A stretch of DNA of 64,000 nt, from NCBI GenBank assembly GCA_007449985.2, contig VIIQ02000082.1, forward strand, positions 334,175 to 398,174. The letters are read 5' to 3'. Both the position numbers and the translations under genes were made by a program. Shown here one piece after another: positions 33,701-47,500 of this stretch. Position 1 is the first letter of the stretch. Every line of letters starts with the position of its first letter. The notes under the pieces are model-generated. The model worked only from the letters and a program-made list of their open reading frames with translations. It was not told the DNA's origin and searched no databases. Source of the DNA: Desmodesmus armatus (Eukaryota > Chlorophyta > Chlorophyceae > Sphaeropleales > Scenedesmaceae).

Positions 33701-36700
33701 GCCATCCAAGTGCTACGCTGCTGAAAGCCAGGCACAGGCTCTGGGTCTGGGCACACGCTGCTGTCACAGGATGCTGTGGGCTTTGCCACTGCTGCTTTGA
33801 CATCCTTCAAGCGAGGGTCCTCAAGCTTACCAGCCTGGGTGGGCAGGACAAGCAGGCAGCAGCAGCAAGCAGCCATGCTCGTCGGTCACATTGTCTGTGT
33901 GCTTGCTTCTTTGCAGCACATACCTTTTACCAAAATGATTGCGCGCTGCTGTAAGGTGACCTTTTGATCAGTGACATCATGTCAGGGTGACACGGTCAAG
34001 CAAGCCCACACAATGAAAGCAGTTCTTTTGTGCTCCATGCTGTAAGCTTCCTCCTTGTCTAGGGTGTGCATGCATGCAAGCTGGCACGCCCTGCGTGCCT
34101 GCACTGAGCCTTGTCGCATCCCCGCCTCACAGTGACAGCATGTGCCCAAGCTATTTGACGGCCGGTTTTACCACAAACTGCTCCCTACAGCCATACAGAC
34201 CAGCTATCCATGCGCAGCCGCCTGCAAGGCTGCTGTTGTAGGAATCATCTCGATTTTTCGATTATAAGGATTATGGCACTGTGCAACTCACCTCCTTGGC
34301 TACCACAGCCTCCAGGTCCTCATCCCAATCATAAGCATCCCGCAGCTGGAAAGCCATGGCCACCTCCTTCAGGGTGATGTCCCCTTCATACCTCAGCCCC
34401 CGGCACAGCGCAGCAATAGAACACCCCATCACCTCCCCCGCTGATGCAGCACTGCCCCCCGCTGCCGCTGCAGCACCTGCGCCCGCGCCAGCTGCAGCTG
34501 AGCCACCAGCAGGCATTGAACCTCCTGCCTGACCGGCAGCAGCCGCTGCCGCTGCTGCATCTGGTGGCGCCGACAGTGCTGCCAAGGCTGCAGCTGCATC
34601 CCCGGGCTCCGGCAGTAGCAGCCCTGCAGCGCCGCCACCAGCAGCAACGTCCACGTTGGTGCCAGCAGGCGCAGGCGGCTGCAGCGAGCGCAGCTGCTGG
34701 AAGATCGCGTCTATGCGCGACACCGTCTCCAGCCCAACCTGGCGGTCTGACTTGCGGGCATGCAGCGGCAGCCGCTCCTGCACACCTCCCGCCTGTTGGG
34801 ACGCTGGCCCACCAGCGCGGCCCCCCATGGATCCTGCAAACACCCCCAGCACAGCTTGAGAAGCAGGGGAGTCTGGGGAAGAGGGCGGAGACTCTGTATC
34901 GCTAGAGCTGCAAGCCCCACCCTGCAGCTTTGCAACCTGCCGCTTTTTCACACGTGCTGCAGGAGCACCCCCGGCACTGTCCGGCATGCCGCATAAGCCT
35001 GACTTGTATGCCGTCCATGCAGCCGCATTCATGGCAGCTGCTCTGTCATCGTCCCCGCTGCTGGAGGTGTCACTGCTGCTGCCGCCGCCGTCGTCCCTTG
35101 CAGACGCAGCAGCAGCAGCAGCGGCAGCTGCAGATATCTGGAAGGCGGCGACTGCTGCTGCAGCTGCTCGGTTGATCTCTGCTGCAGTGGGCAGCTTCCG
35201 CTGGGCATGCGTGGGGCTGTCTGGATTGCTGCTTGCTGGAGCTGCTGCTGTCACCCCTGCAACGGCCGCAGCTGCTGCCGCCGCCACAGCAGCCTGCAGC
35301 TGCGGAATGCCGATGCGGCTGCGGCGGGAGGCTGGTGCTGCTGTAGGCAGCGGCAGCAGCCCCGCAGCTGCTGCCATCTGCTGCTGCTGCTCCAGTGCTG
35401 CCATTGTAGCCGCCAGCAGCTGGCGCGTGCTGGTCCTGGCACCCATACTACTAGGGCCTGCCCCACGCTCTGCTTGCCGCGCCCCCCTGTCACCTGCCGC
35501 TGCTACTGTGTTGTCCACCCCTGACACTGCAGGACTGGCGCCTTTCGGCGGTGCCCGGGGGAAGGTCAGATTGAGTGGCAGCAGCGCTGTCTCCCTGTCT
35601 GCTACCTGAGCACGCGCAACTACACCGCCTGCGCTGGCAGCAGCAGCTGCTGCTGGAGGGCCAGCTGTTGACAGTGCACCCCTGTCAGCAGCTGCAGACG
35701 TCACAGCTGCAGCCGACCCTGGACGGCGTGCTATGCCTCCTGGGGGCGACTTCACCCCATGCACCCCCACCTCCAACAGCCCCGCAGGCAGCGGGTTGAC
35801 GCACGTGGATGGAGCGCGAGACATGGGTGGGCTGATGAGCAGGTTGCCGACCGACAGACGGCTGGTAACGGCCACAGAGCCCTTGTGTGTCGCAGGTCGC
35901 GCCGGGTGCGCTGCCTGCCCACTGCCGCTGCTGCTGCCGGCGCCAACGGTGGCAGCAGCGCCAGTGCCAGCGATGCCGCGGCTTGCCGCATGGGCGGTTT
36001 GCTGCAGGAGCTCCTCTATGCACGCCACAGAGCGCACGCTGAGCCGTGTCTTGAGTCCTGCAGAGCCGCCTGCTGCGCCCATGTCTGCTTTCTGCGCCTG
36101 CAGGCCCCTCAGCGCATCCCCAGCACCACTAGGACCTTGCTGAGACTGCTGCGCCTGGGCCTGCAGCTGCTGCTGCTGCTGCTGCAGGAGCCATGCGTTG
36201 TGCTGAGGATGCTGCTGCTGGAAGCCTGGTGGTACCAAACTGTGGTGGCCTGTGGCTGCTGACAGGCTGCCAAACGGGCGCTCCAGGCTGAAGCAGCACC
36301 CTTCTCCCTTCCCCTGCTGCTGTCCGGCAGTCTTAGGGGGCCGCCTTACTTGCTTGCGCTGCTTGCCTGCAGAGTCCGTCGCTGCTGGTGCCCCAGCTGC
36401 CGCCCCAGCAACGTAGCTCAGCAGCTGCTGTTGCTGCTGCTGCAGCATCTGAGACCAGGTGCTGCCTAGAGCGGGCTGTTGCATGATGTCAACGCTGCCC
36501 TCCTCCTTGCAGGGCTTCTTCCTGGGTGCTGCTTGCAGCTGCTTGTCTTTGCTGGGCCTGCCGCGCTTGGCTGCTGACTGCCGGGCTGTGGGTGCTGACC
36601 CAGACTGTGGTGGGCCATCAGCTGGTAGTATTCTGTCGCTATTAGCCACTGCTCCTGCTGATGCTTGCTGTGTGTCCTGCTGGGACAAGGCAGGGACCGA

Positions 36701-37015
36701 TTCCCAAGCTGCCTGTGGCATCTGCTGCTGGCTGTGAGGGGGGTCCAGCACAGCTGCGCCTGGTTGCTGCTGGGGTTCACTATCTGCAGCGTCTTGCAGT
36801 GGTTGCATGACCTCCTCCTGATGCTGAAGCTCTGCCAGCTGCTGGTCAGTGCTGCGTGCTGCTGGCGGCGCTGGTGCTAGGACCTGCTTGATGTTAGCAG
36901 GGCTATATGCTGGTGCATCCTGGTCTGCTGGTGCTGCAGGATCCACAGATGCACGTTGTGGAGTGCTTTGCTGGTGTTCTGACATGTTATCTGGTGACCG
37001 AGGGCTCCCAACCAA
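30705..37015 (-). CDS. Large low-complexity protein with RGG boxes, unrecognised
   Basis: Proposed exons on the minus strand: 37015-34292, 33834-33649, 33300-32614, 32578-32458, 32398-30705; 5412 nt, 1803 residues, phases consistent. The first exon alone encodes 908 residues, rich in Gln, Ala, Ser and Pro, and ends in a folded-looking stretch (ALCRGLRYEGDITLKEVAMA, about 865-884). Exon 3 contains a basic cluster (KRGGRKRKG) followed by DSDDEYDPRKPSHNTEFS. Exon 5 has an acidic patch (EAEDTDMEADSGDE) followed by repeated RGRGRRGGRG boxes typical of RNA or G-quadruplex binding proteins. A nuclear, nucleic-acid-binding role is inferred from composition only. Introns 32579-32613 (35 bp) and 32399-32457 (59 bp) are deduced from frame changes and may be sequence errors. 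An in-frame ATG at 36985 is an alternative start. Confidence 0.65.
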
Positions 37016-40000
37016 AGCCTACTGCAGCAAGATGTCGGCAGAAGTCAGCGCACTACTGCTTTGCCACCACAGCCCTGACACAACAAGCACTCGCCACCCT
37101 GTACAGCAAAGACAGCACAGCACAGCAGTATGGGGGTCAAGAGCTAATGGTGTTTTTAGGAGTCTTCTAGGTTGCAGCATCATGCACACCCCATCGCAAG
37201 CGCACCCAGCACAACAAGGGGACCCCCCTGAATCAAGGCCAGCCTGAAGCGGTATCAGCCCACAAAAGACACAGGACATGAGGATGAATTTGTTTTGACC
37301 ACCAGTGCTCAAAGTTGTTGGCTCTCCCACGCAGCATGCCAGCTATGCATGAAATTGACTGCACCCAGCGTCCCACCCAGTCCCTGCAGCTGACGTCTTG
37401 GTTGCTTTGTAAGGTCGGAAAGCCTAACTATGTTTCAAATAAGTCGTTAAGGTGCCCATCAAGCCGCAGCACGCACCAGGCAACGAGGCGCTTGCTTGAA
37501 GTTGGAATCAATCATCATCAGCGGATGTTGATGCAGATGCAGCGCGGTCGCTGTCTTGTTACACAGAACAACGCTTTTAAAAATGATCGCCAAGTGCTCC
37601 GGCTTGCACTTCAAGGCAACTGAACGAGGGACAGAGAGACAAAGCAACCGAGAGGATGACAACAACAGGCGCTCCCGAACCGAGAACCGACATGCTCAAA
37701 CGGGAGAAAACCAAAGCTGAGTGGACGCCGGTGGCACGCACACGTATGATGAAACATAAACCTGAGCCCGCCCAAACTTCGAAGCACCAAAATAAAGGGT
37801 GCAACTGCACTGTCTGCAGCTAGATCAACAGAGGTGGTGAAAGAAGAAGCATGTCATGCAAGCACAGCATTCCAGCGGCCCTCTGAAGCTCCAGCCTGGT
37901 TGGGGGCCCTTGCCCAAGCGCAGCTGCAAGCATCCTGCAGCAATTACCATCATACCTTTGTCGACACTTTGTCCCGCATGGAACCTGCCAGATGTATGAA
38001 GCGAAGGTCAACAGCCAGCAACACTGCAACTGCAGCTGTCGCGGCCCCAGGGCCTCAAGCAGTTGGGGTGCAGGCTTTTTTGCAGCAACAGATAAGAATG
38101 CTGCGTATCTGCCAGATGTGGTCTGCACAAACACGATTGATGCTGTGGTTTGGGTTTCCGGTCTGTGAACACAGTTGCAGGTGTCCCGTCGCAAGAACAC
38201 TGTGAGGGTTCCATGTGCTTGCTGCATATGGCCTAGCCAGGCTTCTGTGTGGAGCCTCCAACTGTACAAACACAGCACGCTTGTGGGCTTTGTGCTGCGT
38301 TGTGCTTCTTGTGCTGTTTTGGCGACATGCTAGTGTTGATGCCTGCTCCACAGCACAGCAGCAGCCTCCCAAGCAGCATGCCGACAGCAGGCGGACATGT
38401 TGTGTCTACTTGCAAGTCCAATTGGAGCCTACAGTCACAGCTCCCATGATGCAGGTGTGGGCTCACACAGCTGGCATGGTGCGTCAGTCTTGCAGCTTGC
38501 AAGCTGGTTGTGGCTATTGGCACAGCACACTGCGCATAGTGAACATGACGACCCCGATCACTTGAGAAGATAGTGCTAGATAGTCCTGTGGTAAACACAA
38601 CACAGGTTGGCTGCAATTTGCATTCATTTGAGGGTACTTGCGCCATGTTGTACTTGAGCAGTTGTTCAAGTTGACATCCATACATCCACGGCCCTGTTGT
38701 TACACAAGGGGCACAGGCCCGACACAAGAGATACCGGCCCTATCACAGCACACCACACCACGTCTGCACTCACCATCTCACTGCCTGCTGCACCACTTCT
38801 TCTACACAGTGTCTGCTGTTCTAGGTATGCAGCTAGCTATGATCCACACGCAAGGGTTCAGGGCAGTGCAAGGTTTTGTGGGTGCCCAACTTCAGCGCAT
38901 GCAACCGTCACAACAAGAATTGTGGCCACAAAAAAGACAGTTATGACAGCACTAGTGTGGCCATCCTTATCGCACACCAACATCGTCACAGTGTGGATGA
39001 CACCCACTTTTCCTGGTCAAGCCACACATGCTGTCAAAAGAACAGCGCCCTGATTGCCAGACTGCGACACCACAAACCTTGCTAACCCAACGGCCATGAG
39101 AGTATGTGACTGACATGATGCTGTCACAGCAGCACTGCACATGCCCCTCAACTCCTCACGGAAACCCAAAACCCCAGAGTGCAGGTATGCAACCAACTAC
39201 TGTAAGTGCATCATCATGCATGCAGACACCGATACAAATGCCAGAGACACACAGCCCCCGCCGCCAGAACAACAGGCGGAACGGCAACAACAGAGGCCCG
39301 GTAGCACCTGCCTTGTTTTCACAGCATCTCCTCATGGCAGGCTCTCCAGGTCACGTGAGCTGGGGCTGCAATGGGATGGTACACAACTGTCACACAACAC
39401 GACGACAACACAGAGCCGGATGGCCCTCGAGACACACTGCCTGGCACTGCCTGCATGGGCTTGAACAACACCGACTGACAATACGCCTGCAGTAAAGCTG
39501 CACTCGTACTGAAGGCCTGCCCCACGTATACACTTCAACCACATCACAATCACATGCGACACACACCTGAGTACACTGGGTCATACTTGGGTTGTAAACA
39601 GCACACAGGGGGCAATAGAGTGGCTTACTGATCCCCAAAAGCCCTGCAGCCCAAGGGAGCTTGCACAGTGACACCCCAACACCAGCCAACCAAAGTTGCC
39701 GTGATGCGTCGTGGAACAAGGTACACATCAGCGGTGTGCAGCCTCCAAACAGCCTCGCTGCAGGAGAGGCAGCCCATCTCAGCCCATCAAAACACAGCAG
39801 GCCTTGATATTATACATGGTAAGGGCGGGGACCTGACCTGTGAGTGGTACCTCGGTATCAACATGTGGGACATGAAGTAGATCCAGCCAACCACACGCCA
39901 TCACCCAACCACCGTGTGCAGCCCTGCCTGCTGCCCCATCGCCACTACGCACATTGCGCTCACGCACAGCCTGTCATACCTGCCAACACACGGACACATC

Positions 40001-41575
40001 AAGCCACACACACGTCCAGGGAGGTGATACAGCAAACACAGCATACGTATACGTACATCGGGTGTGCAAGCATACTTCCCCTGCCCTCAGCCCAGCAAAC
40101 CCACATGTGCCCTACGCCCATACTTCAACACCTGCACCGCCAACGTGCATACTCAAAACACCTGCACTGCCAAACCCCAGCATGCAGTTTTTGCATACAA
40201 GAAGGTACAAACAAGGTGCTGCAGGGGGCCCACACGTGAAGCACACATGCCCCAGCTGCACGAACAACATCTCTGCTGCTTGCTGCACAACCATACCTCA
40301 AAATTGCAGCATTGGGTGCAACACCCTGCTTCCAGCGATCTAGTTGATTCACCCCTGCTTGCTCACCCACGCCAGCCAAGTGTACAAGCACACACGTGCA
40401 CACCATCGCTGCAAACAAGCTTGAGCACCGGGCCCAGCCAAGCACCTATCCAAGCTCAGCTGCGCCAAAAAAACCGTTCTATGGCTTCACCCTGGGGAAG
40501 TCAGAGTTCAGAAGCTGAAGCAGCCAAGTGCCAGAAAGGGTGTGCCGGCCCCATGCGTGTGCATAGAACGCATCATATGCAATCCTGACAAGCCTTCGGT
40601 GCCAGGCGTCTAACAAAAGTAGCAAACATGCTGGCCACCTGCATGCGCATCTCACTCTATGGTCTGGTCAGGGCCGCTGCTGCAACAGCAGCACCCCAGG
40701 CACAGCCTGCGTGGTATCGGAGCCAACGGACCCCTCATGACTGCAAGCAAAGTTGGCACACCACAAAATCATACCTCCAAAACTCAAAGTGCCGCCTGCC
40801 GGAATCCAGCTGCCATGGTGGTGGTAATACACCACATTGCAACGAACTGCAGTCTTTCAAAGCGTACTGCGGCTGCTTGACAGTGCAACCAGGTCGACCA
40901 GGCACAATGCCCACTGCAGCCACTCCTCTCCACACAGCAAAAAGATAGCGAACAGCCAAGCTGCCAGCAGCGCGGTCGACTTCTCGATACCAACCAAATG
41001 TGTGCCAGCCAATTGCCTGGGCATGCTCACTTCGAAGTGTGAAATCAGCCCTATGGCCCTGCAGAATTGATGCAGCAAGGCTTTGTGCAGTCGCCACCAC
41101 AATGGATCTCCCCTTTGACAGCTCTGACGGCACCAGGCACCCCGCTATGCCTTACAAAGGCACCCTGCCATGAACAGAGCGCCAGCGTACAGTCAATGAT
41201 ATGCACTCAACACACGTCAAGCGGACCAGCCACGAGGCTCTTTCACACACCCAGTCAGTCCCCTCACGCAAGTCATGGCATGATAGCCCTCGTAGCAAGA
41301 CAGCACTGGAGCACACCCAGCCACAGCCTCAGCTGGCCAGCAGCAGCCGACACACAAATCACACAGCTGGTGTCCTTGTGCAATGGACCCCAGATGACCC
41401 ACACACGCGCCCCACACAAGACAATGTGTCTGCAACCTCACCCCCAGCTCACATGCAAAGACGCACACACACACAGACAAGAAGCAACGTGACGCCCGAC
41501 GAAATTTGCACAGGTCCAAAAAACCGTTGCGGCACCAGCTGCACGAATATGATGACAGACACAGGCTGCACGCCC
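37016..41575. other. 4.5-kb region with no recognised gene
   Basis: This lies upstream of the RGG-protein gene and downstream of the ATP/ADP antiporter stop codon. Much of 38600-41570 is unusually rich in CA and ACA words on the plus strand, giving several open frames of 100-210 codons with His/Thr/Gln-rich, motif-free translations that overlap one another. The part near 41500 is probably antiporter 3' untranslated region; TTACA at about 41153 is a possible TGTAA poly(A) signal on the minus strand. Confidence 0.5.
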
Positions 41576-44500
41576 TCACTGCAACTTGACTTTCTCCTTC
41601 ACCGGCGGAGAGCCATTGCTGCCAGCCTGATCCCCAGACACACCAGCAGTACCGCTGTCAGCACCCCCCAGCCCGGCCGCATGCGAGACAGCAGGGGAGT
41701 ACGTCCCTCCACCACTCAACCTCACAGCATGCAGGTCTCCCCCAACCCCATTCGCAACGGATACCTGGTGCCCGTTACTGCTGCTGCCACCCGGGACATG
41801 GGCTGCAGCCCCATTGCTGCTGCTTGCATCATCCATGGATGATGTCGCACTGCTTTCCGCACTTGCGGCAACATTATGGGAGCCGTTGGTGCTGGCAGCA
41901 GCTGCCGCCGCCGCCGCTGCTGCTGCCTGATCGTCCAGAGCCTGGGCTGCAGCTGCTGCTTGCTCAGCCAGGCGGCCCTTCTCAGTGGCTTGCATCTGCC
42001 GATGCAGCTGTAGGGTGGCCTGCATGCATGAGACGTGAGCAAGCAGGGGGAAAAGCGTTCAGTAAGGCATGCGCGACTCAAGCTTCTTTTGGTGTGACCT
42101 GCTCACTGGAGATACCAGGCATACATGTATGAAGAGTTGTTGCTTCAACCTGAGCGGGTCACTGTGCAGTGTCAGCAACCCAGCCAGCACTGCCCCGACA
42201 CACCAAGGCCATGATTTATTGATGCAGACTTCACAAATGTCAATGTTGAATTTTTGCGCCCTTGCAGGACAGTTCTCGTGTGACTCCAAAATGCACTCCT
42301 TCTGCTGAACTACACACCCCAAGCAGCAATCATATTGGGTCAACACTCTGCTGCTTGAAAATTACCTGGATCCAGACCAGGCAGACTCCTGCAAAGATGA
42401 CACCTGTGAATGGCATGGCTGCTGCAATGCTGCCACACCCCAGCAGGAAGGCCTGCGTGATCCAGCTGGCACCAGACTTGCCAATCTGCAGGGAGGGCAG
42501 ACACACACATATGTAGCACACGCTTACTGACTGACTGCGCCACAAAGGTGCACAGTATGCTAACACATTTGAAGAGTCAAAACACATGTGGTTGCTGCAT
42601 GTGCATGTGCATGTGCTTGCTGCTGTGCCCCTCAACCCTCATTGCTGGGTGCCGTCAATCTCGCTGCTGTACCTGATAGATCTCGACAGCACAGCACAGC
42701 ACAGCACAGCACACATCACAGCGCCTGTGCCGCACTTGGCCGTTTTTCAAAACTGCCCATTACTTCCTTGCCCATGCATTCTTGATTGAACATCCCTGCT
42801 GCATGACCATCCCTGCTGCGCGCTCGATAAGTACACCTCAAACACTGCAAACTCAAACCCTGCAAACACCCTGGAACCCTGCTGCCGCCCTCACCTGGCT
42901 GCCCACAAGGTCCACTGCTGCCTTGCCCTGCTTCTCATCCGCGTCCCTGCTGAGTGCTCAAAAGCTGACTGCTGGGTATGGCTGTGTTTGCTGCGTGTGC
43001 TGTAGTGTTCCCCAAACCCTGGTGATATGCAAAACCCCTCAGAAAATCAAAACTCCCACAACTGGCCCTCACCTGGCTGCCTACGAGGTCCACTGCTGCT
43101 TTGCCCTGCTTCTTCTCGTCCGCGTCCATCTCTATGTACACCATCTCCTTGGCAGGGTCAAACAGGGAGTACTTGCTGGCACGGGCAAACACCTGGGGGC
43201 ACAGCACAAGCACACAAACGGCACACATATTGCACAGGATGCCCGGGGGCCACCATCTCTATGTACACCATCTCCTTGGCAGGGTCAAACAGAGAATACT
43301 TGCTGGCAAGCGCAAACACCTAAGCACACAGCACGGTCACACAAACAACACACAGCACACATGATGAACATGATACCCCCAGGCCATACAAATGCTTCTT
43401 GCTGACATGTCCTGTCGCTTAGACAGTGCCAGTGTGTTTTACAGTGCAAGCCATGACGGATGACCAACTGCTGCTGGAAGCTGGCGGCATCAGAAAGTGC
43501 TGACAAGTCTGGGTGCTTATGATTCAGGTGCGTGAAAATGTCCACACAGTACAGCTGGTACGCAGGAAGTAACATAGAGACTCGCCACCCCCCAGAGGAC
43601 TCAGCTCACTGCCAAGCAAACCCGTGCTGACCTGTGTCACCACTCCTGCAGTTGCCCCCAGGCCAGCCATTGTCGCAGCCATCTCTGGAGTAAACGAAGG
43701 CAGCTGGGCCGCAAGCGTTGCCCCAAAGAACATCACACCAGCGAGGCCCATGACAGCGGGGGTGACTGATGCAGCCACGCCCCAGCCGGCGTACTGGAAG
43801 ACCAGGCGGGACACCACCATGCTGGCGAGTGTCAGCATGCCTGTGTAGGTCGCCACGTCGGCCAGCACAGATTGATAGCCCTGTAGTGAGCAGCAAAACA
43901 GTACAGGACAGCACAGCACATCTCAAGGCCAGCACACGCAATGCACGTTGGCCAGCACGGATTGATAGCCCAGTAGTGGGATGTAGCAGGGCAGCAGTAC
44001 ACCACAACGCCAGCACACACAACTTAACTTAAATGCTTTCATTAGACTTGCGAAGGGTTGGACTCAATCACAGTGTTTATGCCCAAGGTACACACATGCC
44101 AGCCTGGTGTGGACGTGTGCACGCACTGCAACACAAGCTGTCCGGCGCCTCTGCTGCCAATGCAAGACGAGAGATATGTGCTTCAGCAGTAGTGCGTACC
44201 TGCACTGTGGGGTACAGCATCTTCAGCTGCCCCTTCCAGGTGAACTCAAACAGCCTGCAGTGCAACAGCATTGCAGTACACAGCGCAGCCACACTGATCA
44301 CCCCCCTCACCATCTTCACCCGTTGTGGCAACTAGTTTATGTGCACAAAGACCAACCTCACAATGCATGAAGCAAGGTTGCCACTAATCCAGGACAATTC
44401 TAAGCTGGGCCCAAGTGGCAGACCCTTGGTGCATGCTGCCATCCAGCCCGACCCTTGCACCAACAGCACCCCCTGACACCCTATACCCCATCCCAGCCAC

Positions 44501-47500
44501 TTCGCCCTCACCCCCCCCCCCTCAAGTAGCCGTACCTGTGGCCCACAGCGTATGACATGACCAGCAGCAAAGTGTCTGCTGGCATCCAGCTCGAACCCCT
44601 CCCTTGCAGCCATCGCACACCCTGCCGCCCCACACCGCACCCCAGCCATCTCGCCCCCCCCCCCGCAGCCGCACGCACCTGTGGCCCACATCATATGACA
44701 TGACCAGCAGGCATCAAGCTTGGCCTCCCTCCCTTGCAGCCATCCCACACCTTGCCGCCCAGACAGCACCCCAGCCATTCACCCTCACCCCCCCCCCCCT
44801 CCCACAGCCGCACCTGTGGCCCACACCGTACGACATGACCAGCAGCGCAAGGTTCCTGATCTTTGGGCTGTTCTTCAGCACAGCCAGCCCCTCAGCAAAC
44901 GTCCCCTTGCTCTTCTTCTTCTTTTTAGGAGCCGCCTTCCCACCCCCGCTGCTGCCGCCGCCAGCCGCCGCTGCAATAGGCTGCAAGACCCTGGCATCGA
45001 TGTAAGCCTGTTGGTTTGGTTGCAGCAAGACATACGGCGGCAGGGAGCGGGGTTGCAAGTCGACACAATTGCCACATGTCAACAACATCACCTTCCTAAA
45101 GACTACCTGCAAACTGGGTTTTGAAGGTCACCCAAATATCCCCAAGGTGTGACATGTGCAAGCAAGTCCTCGCTCTGGGCACTAGCACTAACCATACCTT
45201 AGGGCGTAAGCACTAGCCTTGCCATGTGCCCTTCGCCATTGCTAGAGCTTTAGCCTTTTCCGACCCATGGGCTGCAATAGGCTTGCCCAGTCACCTCACC
45301 TTGCTGGAAAACATGGCCACTGTCATCACCATGACAGTCCCGATGAGCAGCCGCAAGCTGAGCAGCTGCGTGTCTCCTGCAAAGCTGGTGCTGAGGGTGT
45401 GGTTGACCAAACGGATGTAGCAGCCGGCAGCAACCAGGGCGATGTTGGCGCCAATGGCTGCATTGGGGGCGGTGGCGGTGGTGGTGGTGGTGGTGGTGGT
45501 GGGGGGGGGGGGGTAGCAGCAGGAATACAGTAAGGAGTGTCAGCAGGTGAAGGGTGATGTTGGCACCAATGGCTGCATAGGGGGAGCACCAGCAGTAACA
45601 CAGAGCACAGAGTCAGCAGATGCACAGCAGCGTGAGCACACAGCACAGTGTGGGCACACAGCAACAGCTGCGATGAAAGCAGCTGCCGTGCATCAGGGTG
45701 TCGCCCATTGGAAAAGTTGCAGGCAGCGCAGTGGCACAAACATGCACGGGGTTACCATCACACAGTCGCAAAGCTCACTCACCCATGAAGGGGTAGACTG
45801 CCTTCGCCTCATCCACTGTGCACACCTCGTTGGCCAACGACCTGCAGGACAGACACAACACAAAATGTGCCAGGCGCTGAGCTTCCTTGCTTTTGCTGAT
45901 GCAACATCCTTTTGCTGATACAACCTTTTAGAGGGGGGGGGGTGGGAAGTTCGCAAATGCATGCGTCCTTGCTTCAATGACTGATCATCTAGGGGGGGGG
46001 GGGGCGCAAGTGGATGCGGAGATGCTGTCAGCCAGGCTGCATGGACCGCCACACGCCAGACAAGCATGCATGCTGACATGTTATACCGCAGGATGGAACA
46101 TGCCATGTGTGCTGGAGAACAGACAATCCCACTGCGCATGCAGCACCGAGCAGCAAACTCTGCAAATACAATCACACTGGTGTGCACTGACCCTTTACAC
46201 CCCCTGTTGCAAAGGGCCCCTCGAGGGTGAGCTCACCAGAACAGCACACTGATGACCACTGCACCCCACAGCTCGGCCATGCAGAAGAACAGGCTGAAAG
46301 TCCAGTGTCCTGCAACCTTCAGCAGCCCATGCAGGCCTGCAAACACACAGGGGATACACACAGGCAGCAGGTTTGCGTCAAGTTCAACATAGCCCAGGGG
46401 TTGCAGGAGCTGCTCACAGAGCCACCAGCATGCAGCAATCAAAGGTCGTCAGCACAGGGGTGGACAAATGTGTGTACGGGGGGACACGGCAGCTGAGACT
46501 TGCTGGCACCCAGCTGTACTCCTTCCCCGACCACCCACCCTCACATGCCGGCCCGCTGCCCATGCTATGGTGCACGCAGGTAGGTGCGACAACTTGCTGG
46601 TACTATACCCCTCCTTCTCAAGCCACCCACCCTGTGACGAGACACAAACGTGTTGCTCAATTTGGGTGACTCCCGTTACTAACCCTCACCTGTTGGCACG
46701 CTGCCCATGAGGCTGTTCATGAGGGCCATGGGGTGCAGGCTGCCTGCTAGTGGGTACAGCACCGTGGCAAACAGCGCGTAGTACGCCAGCAGCGGCACCA
46801 CCGACGTGTAGAACACGGCACGCTCGGGCAGGTGCGCAACCTGTGGGGCAAAGGAAAAGGGGGTGAGGTGACGGATCAGTATGTGACGTCAGCAACTCAA
46901 CTACAGCAGCCACCACGGACAAGCGTTACATGTGGTGATCAACCAGCAGCGGCAGCACTGTCGTTTGAAACATGGCGCCCTCAGGCGAGTGCGCAACCCG
47001 TTGGGCACAGCCAAAAAGTACAACATGCCGGTCAGGGCAGTGAAACAGAGCTACATTCATACACAGCCAGCTCAAGCATGAGGCAAACCATTGGCCAAAC
47101 AAAACGCGTCAACAGTCCCCCAACACACCCCGACACAGCATCAGATGCACCACAGTGTCAGCTAACTGCGGCCACCGCTTAGTGAAGGCGAAATGTTGCA
47201 GCAAGCCATCTACACCCCTACAACAAGGTGTGCGTGTGGCCCGCGTCATGTATGCCATGCTTGCACGTAAGTGGTTGCCCACCTACACTTCACATGTGGT
47301 TGCCCACCTACACTTCACATGATCACACTCCCAGCCTACAACCAATCCCTAGCTTGCACAGATCTGGAATTGCGTCTGGGGCATCAAGCAGTCCTTGCTC
47401 CAAGGAGTGTGGTGAATTCAGAGCACTCCAACCACTCATTGAAGCCAATTCAACAAGTTTTTCGAGAGATCTGAACCAACCAAACCCCCGGGAGCAAGAC

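Noticed and set aside
38638..41842. Chain of plus-strand open frames of 100-210 codons
   Set aside because: Translations are His/Thr/Gln-rich, reflecting a CA-rich sequence bias, with no motif. They overlap each other and, at the right end, run antisense to the last antiporter exon.
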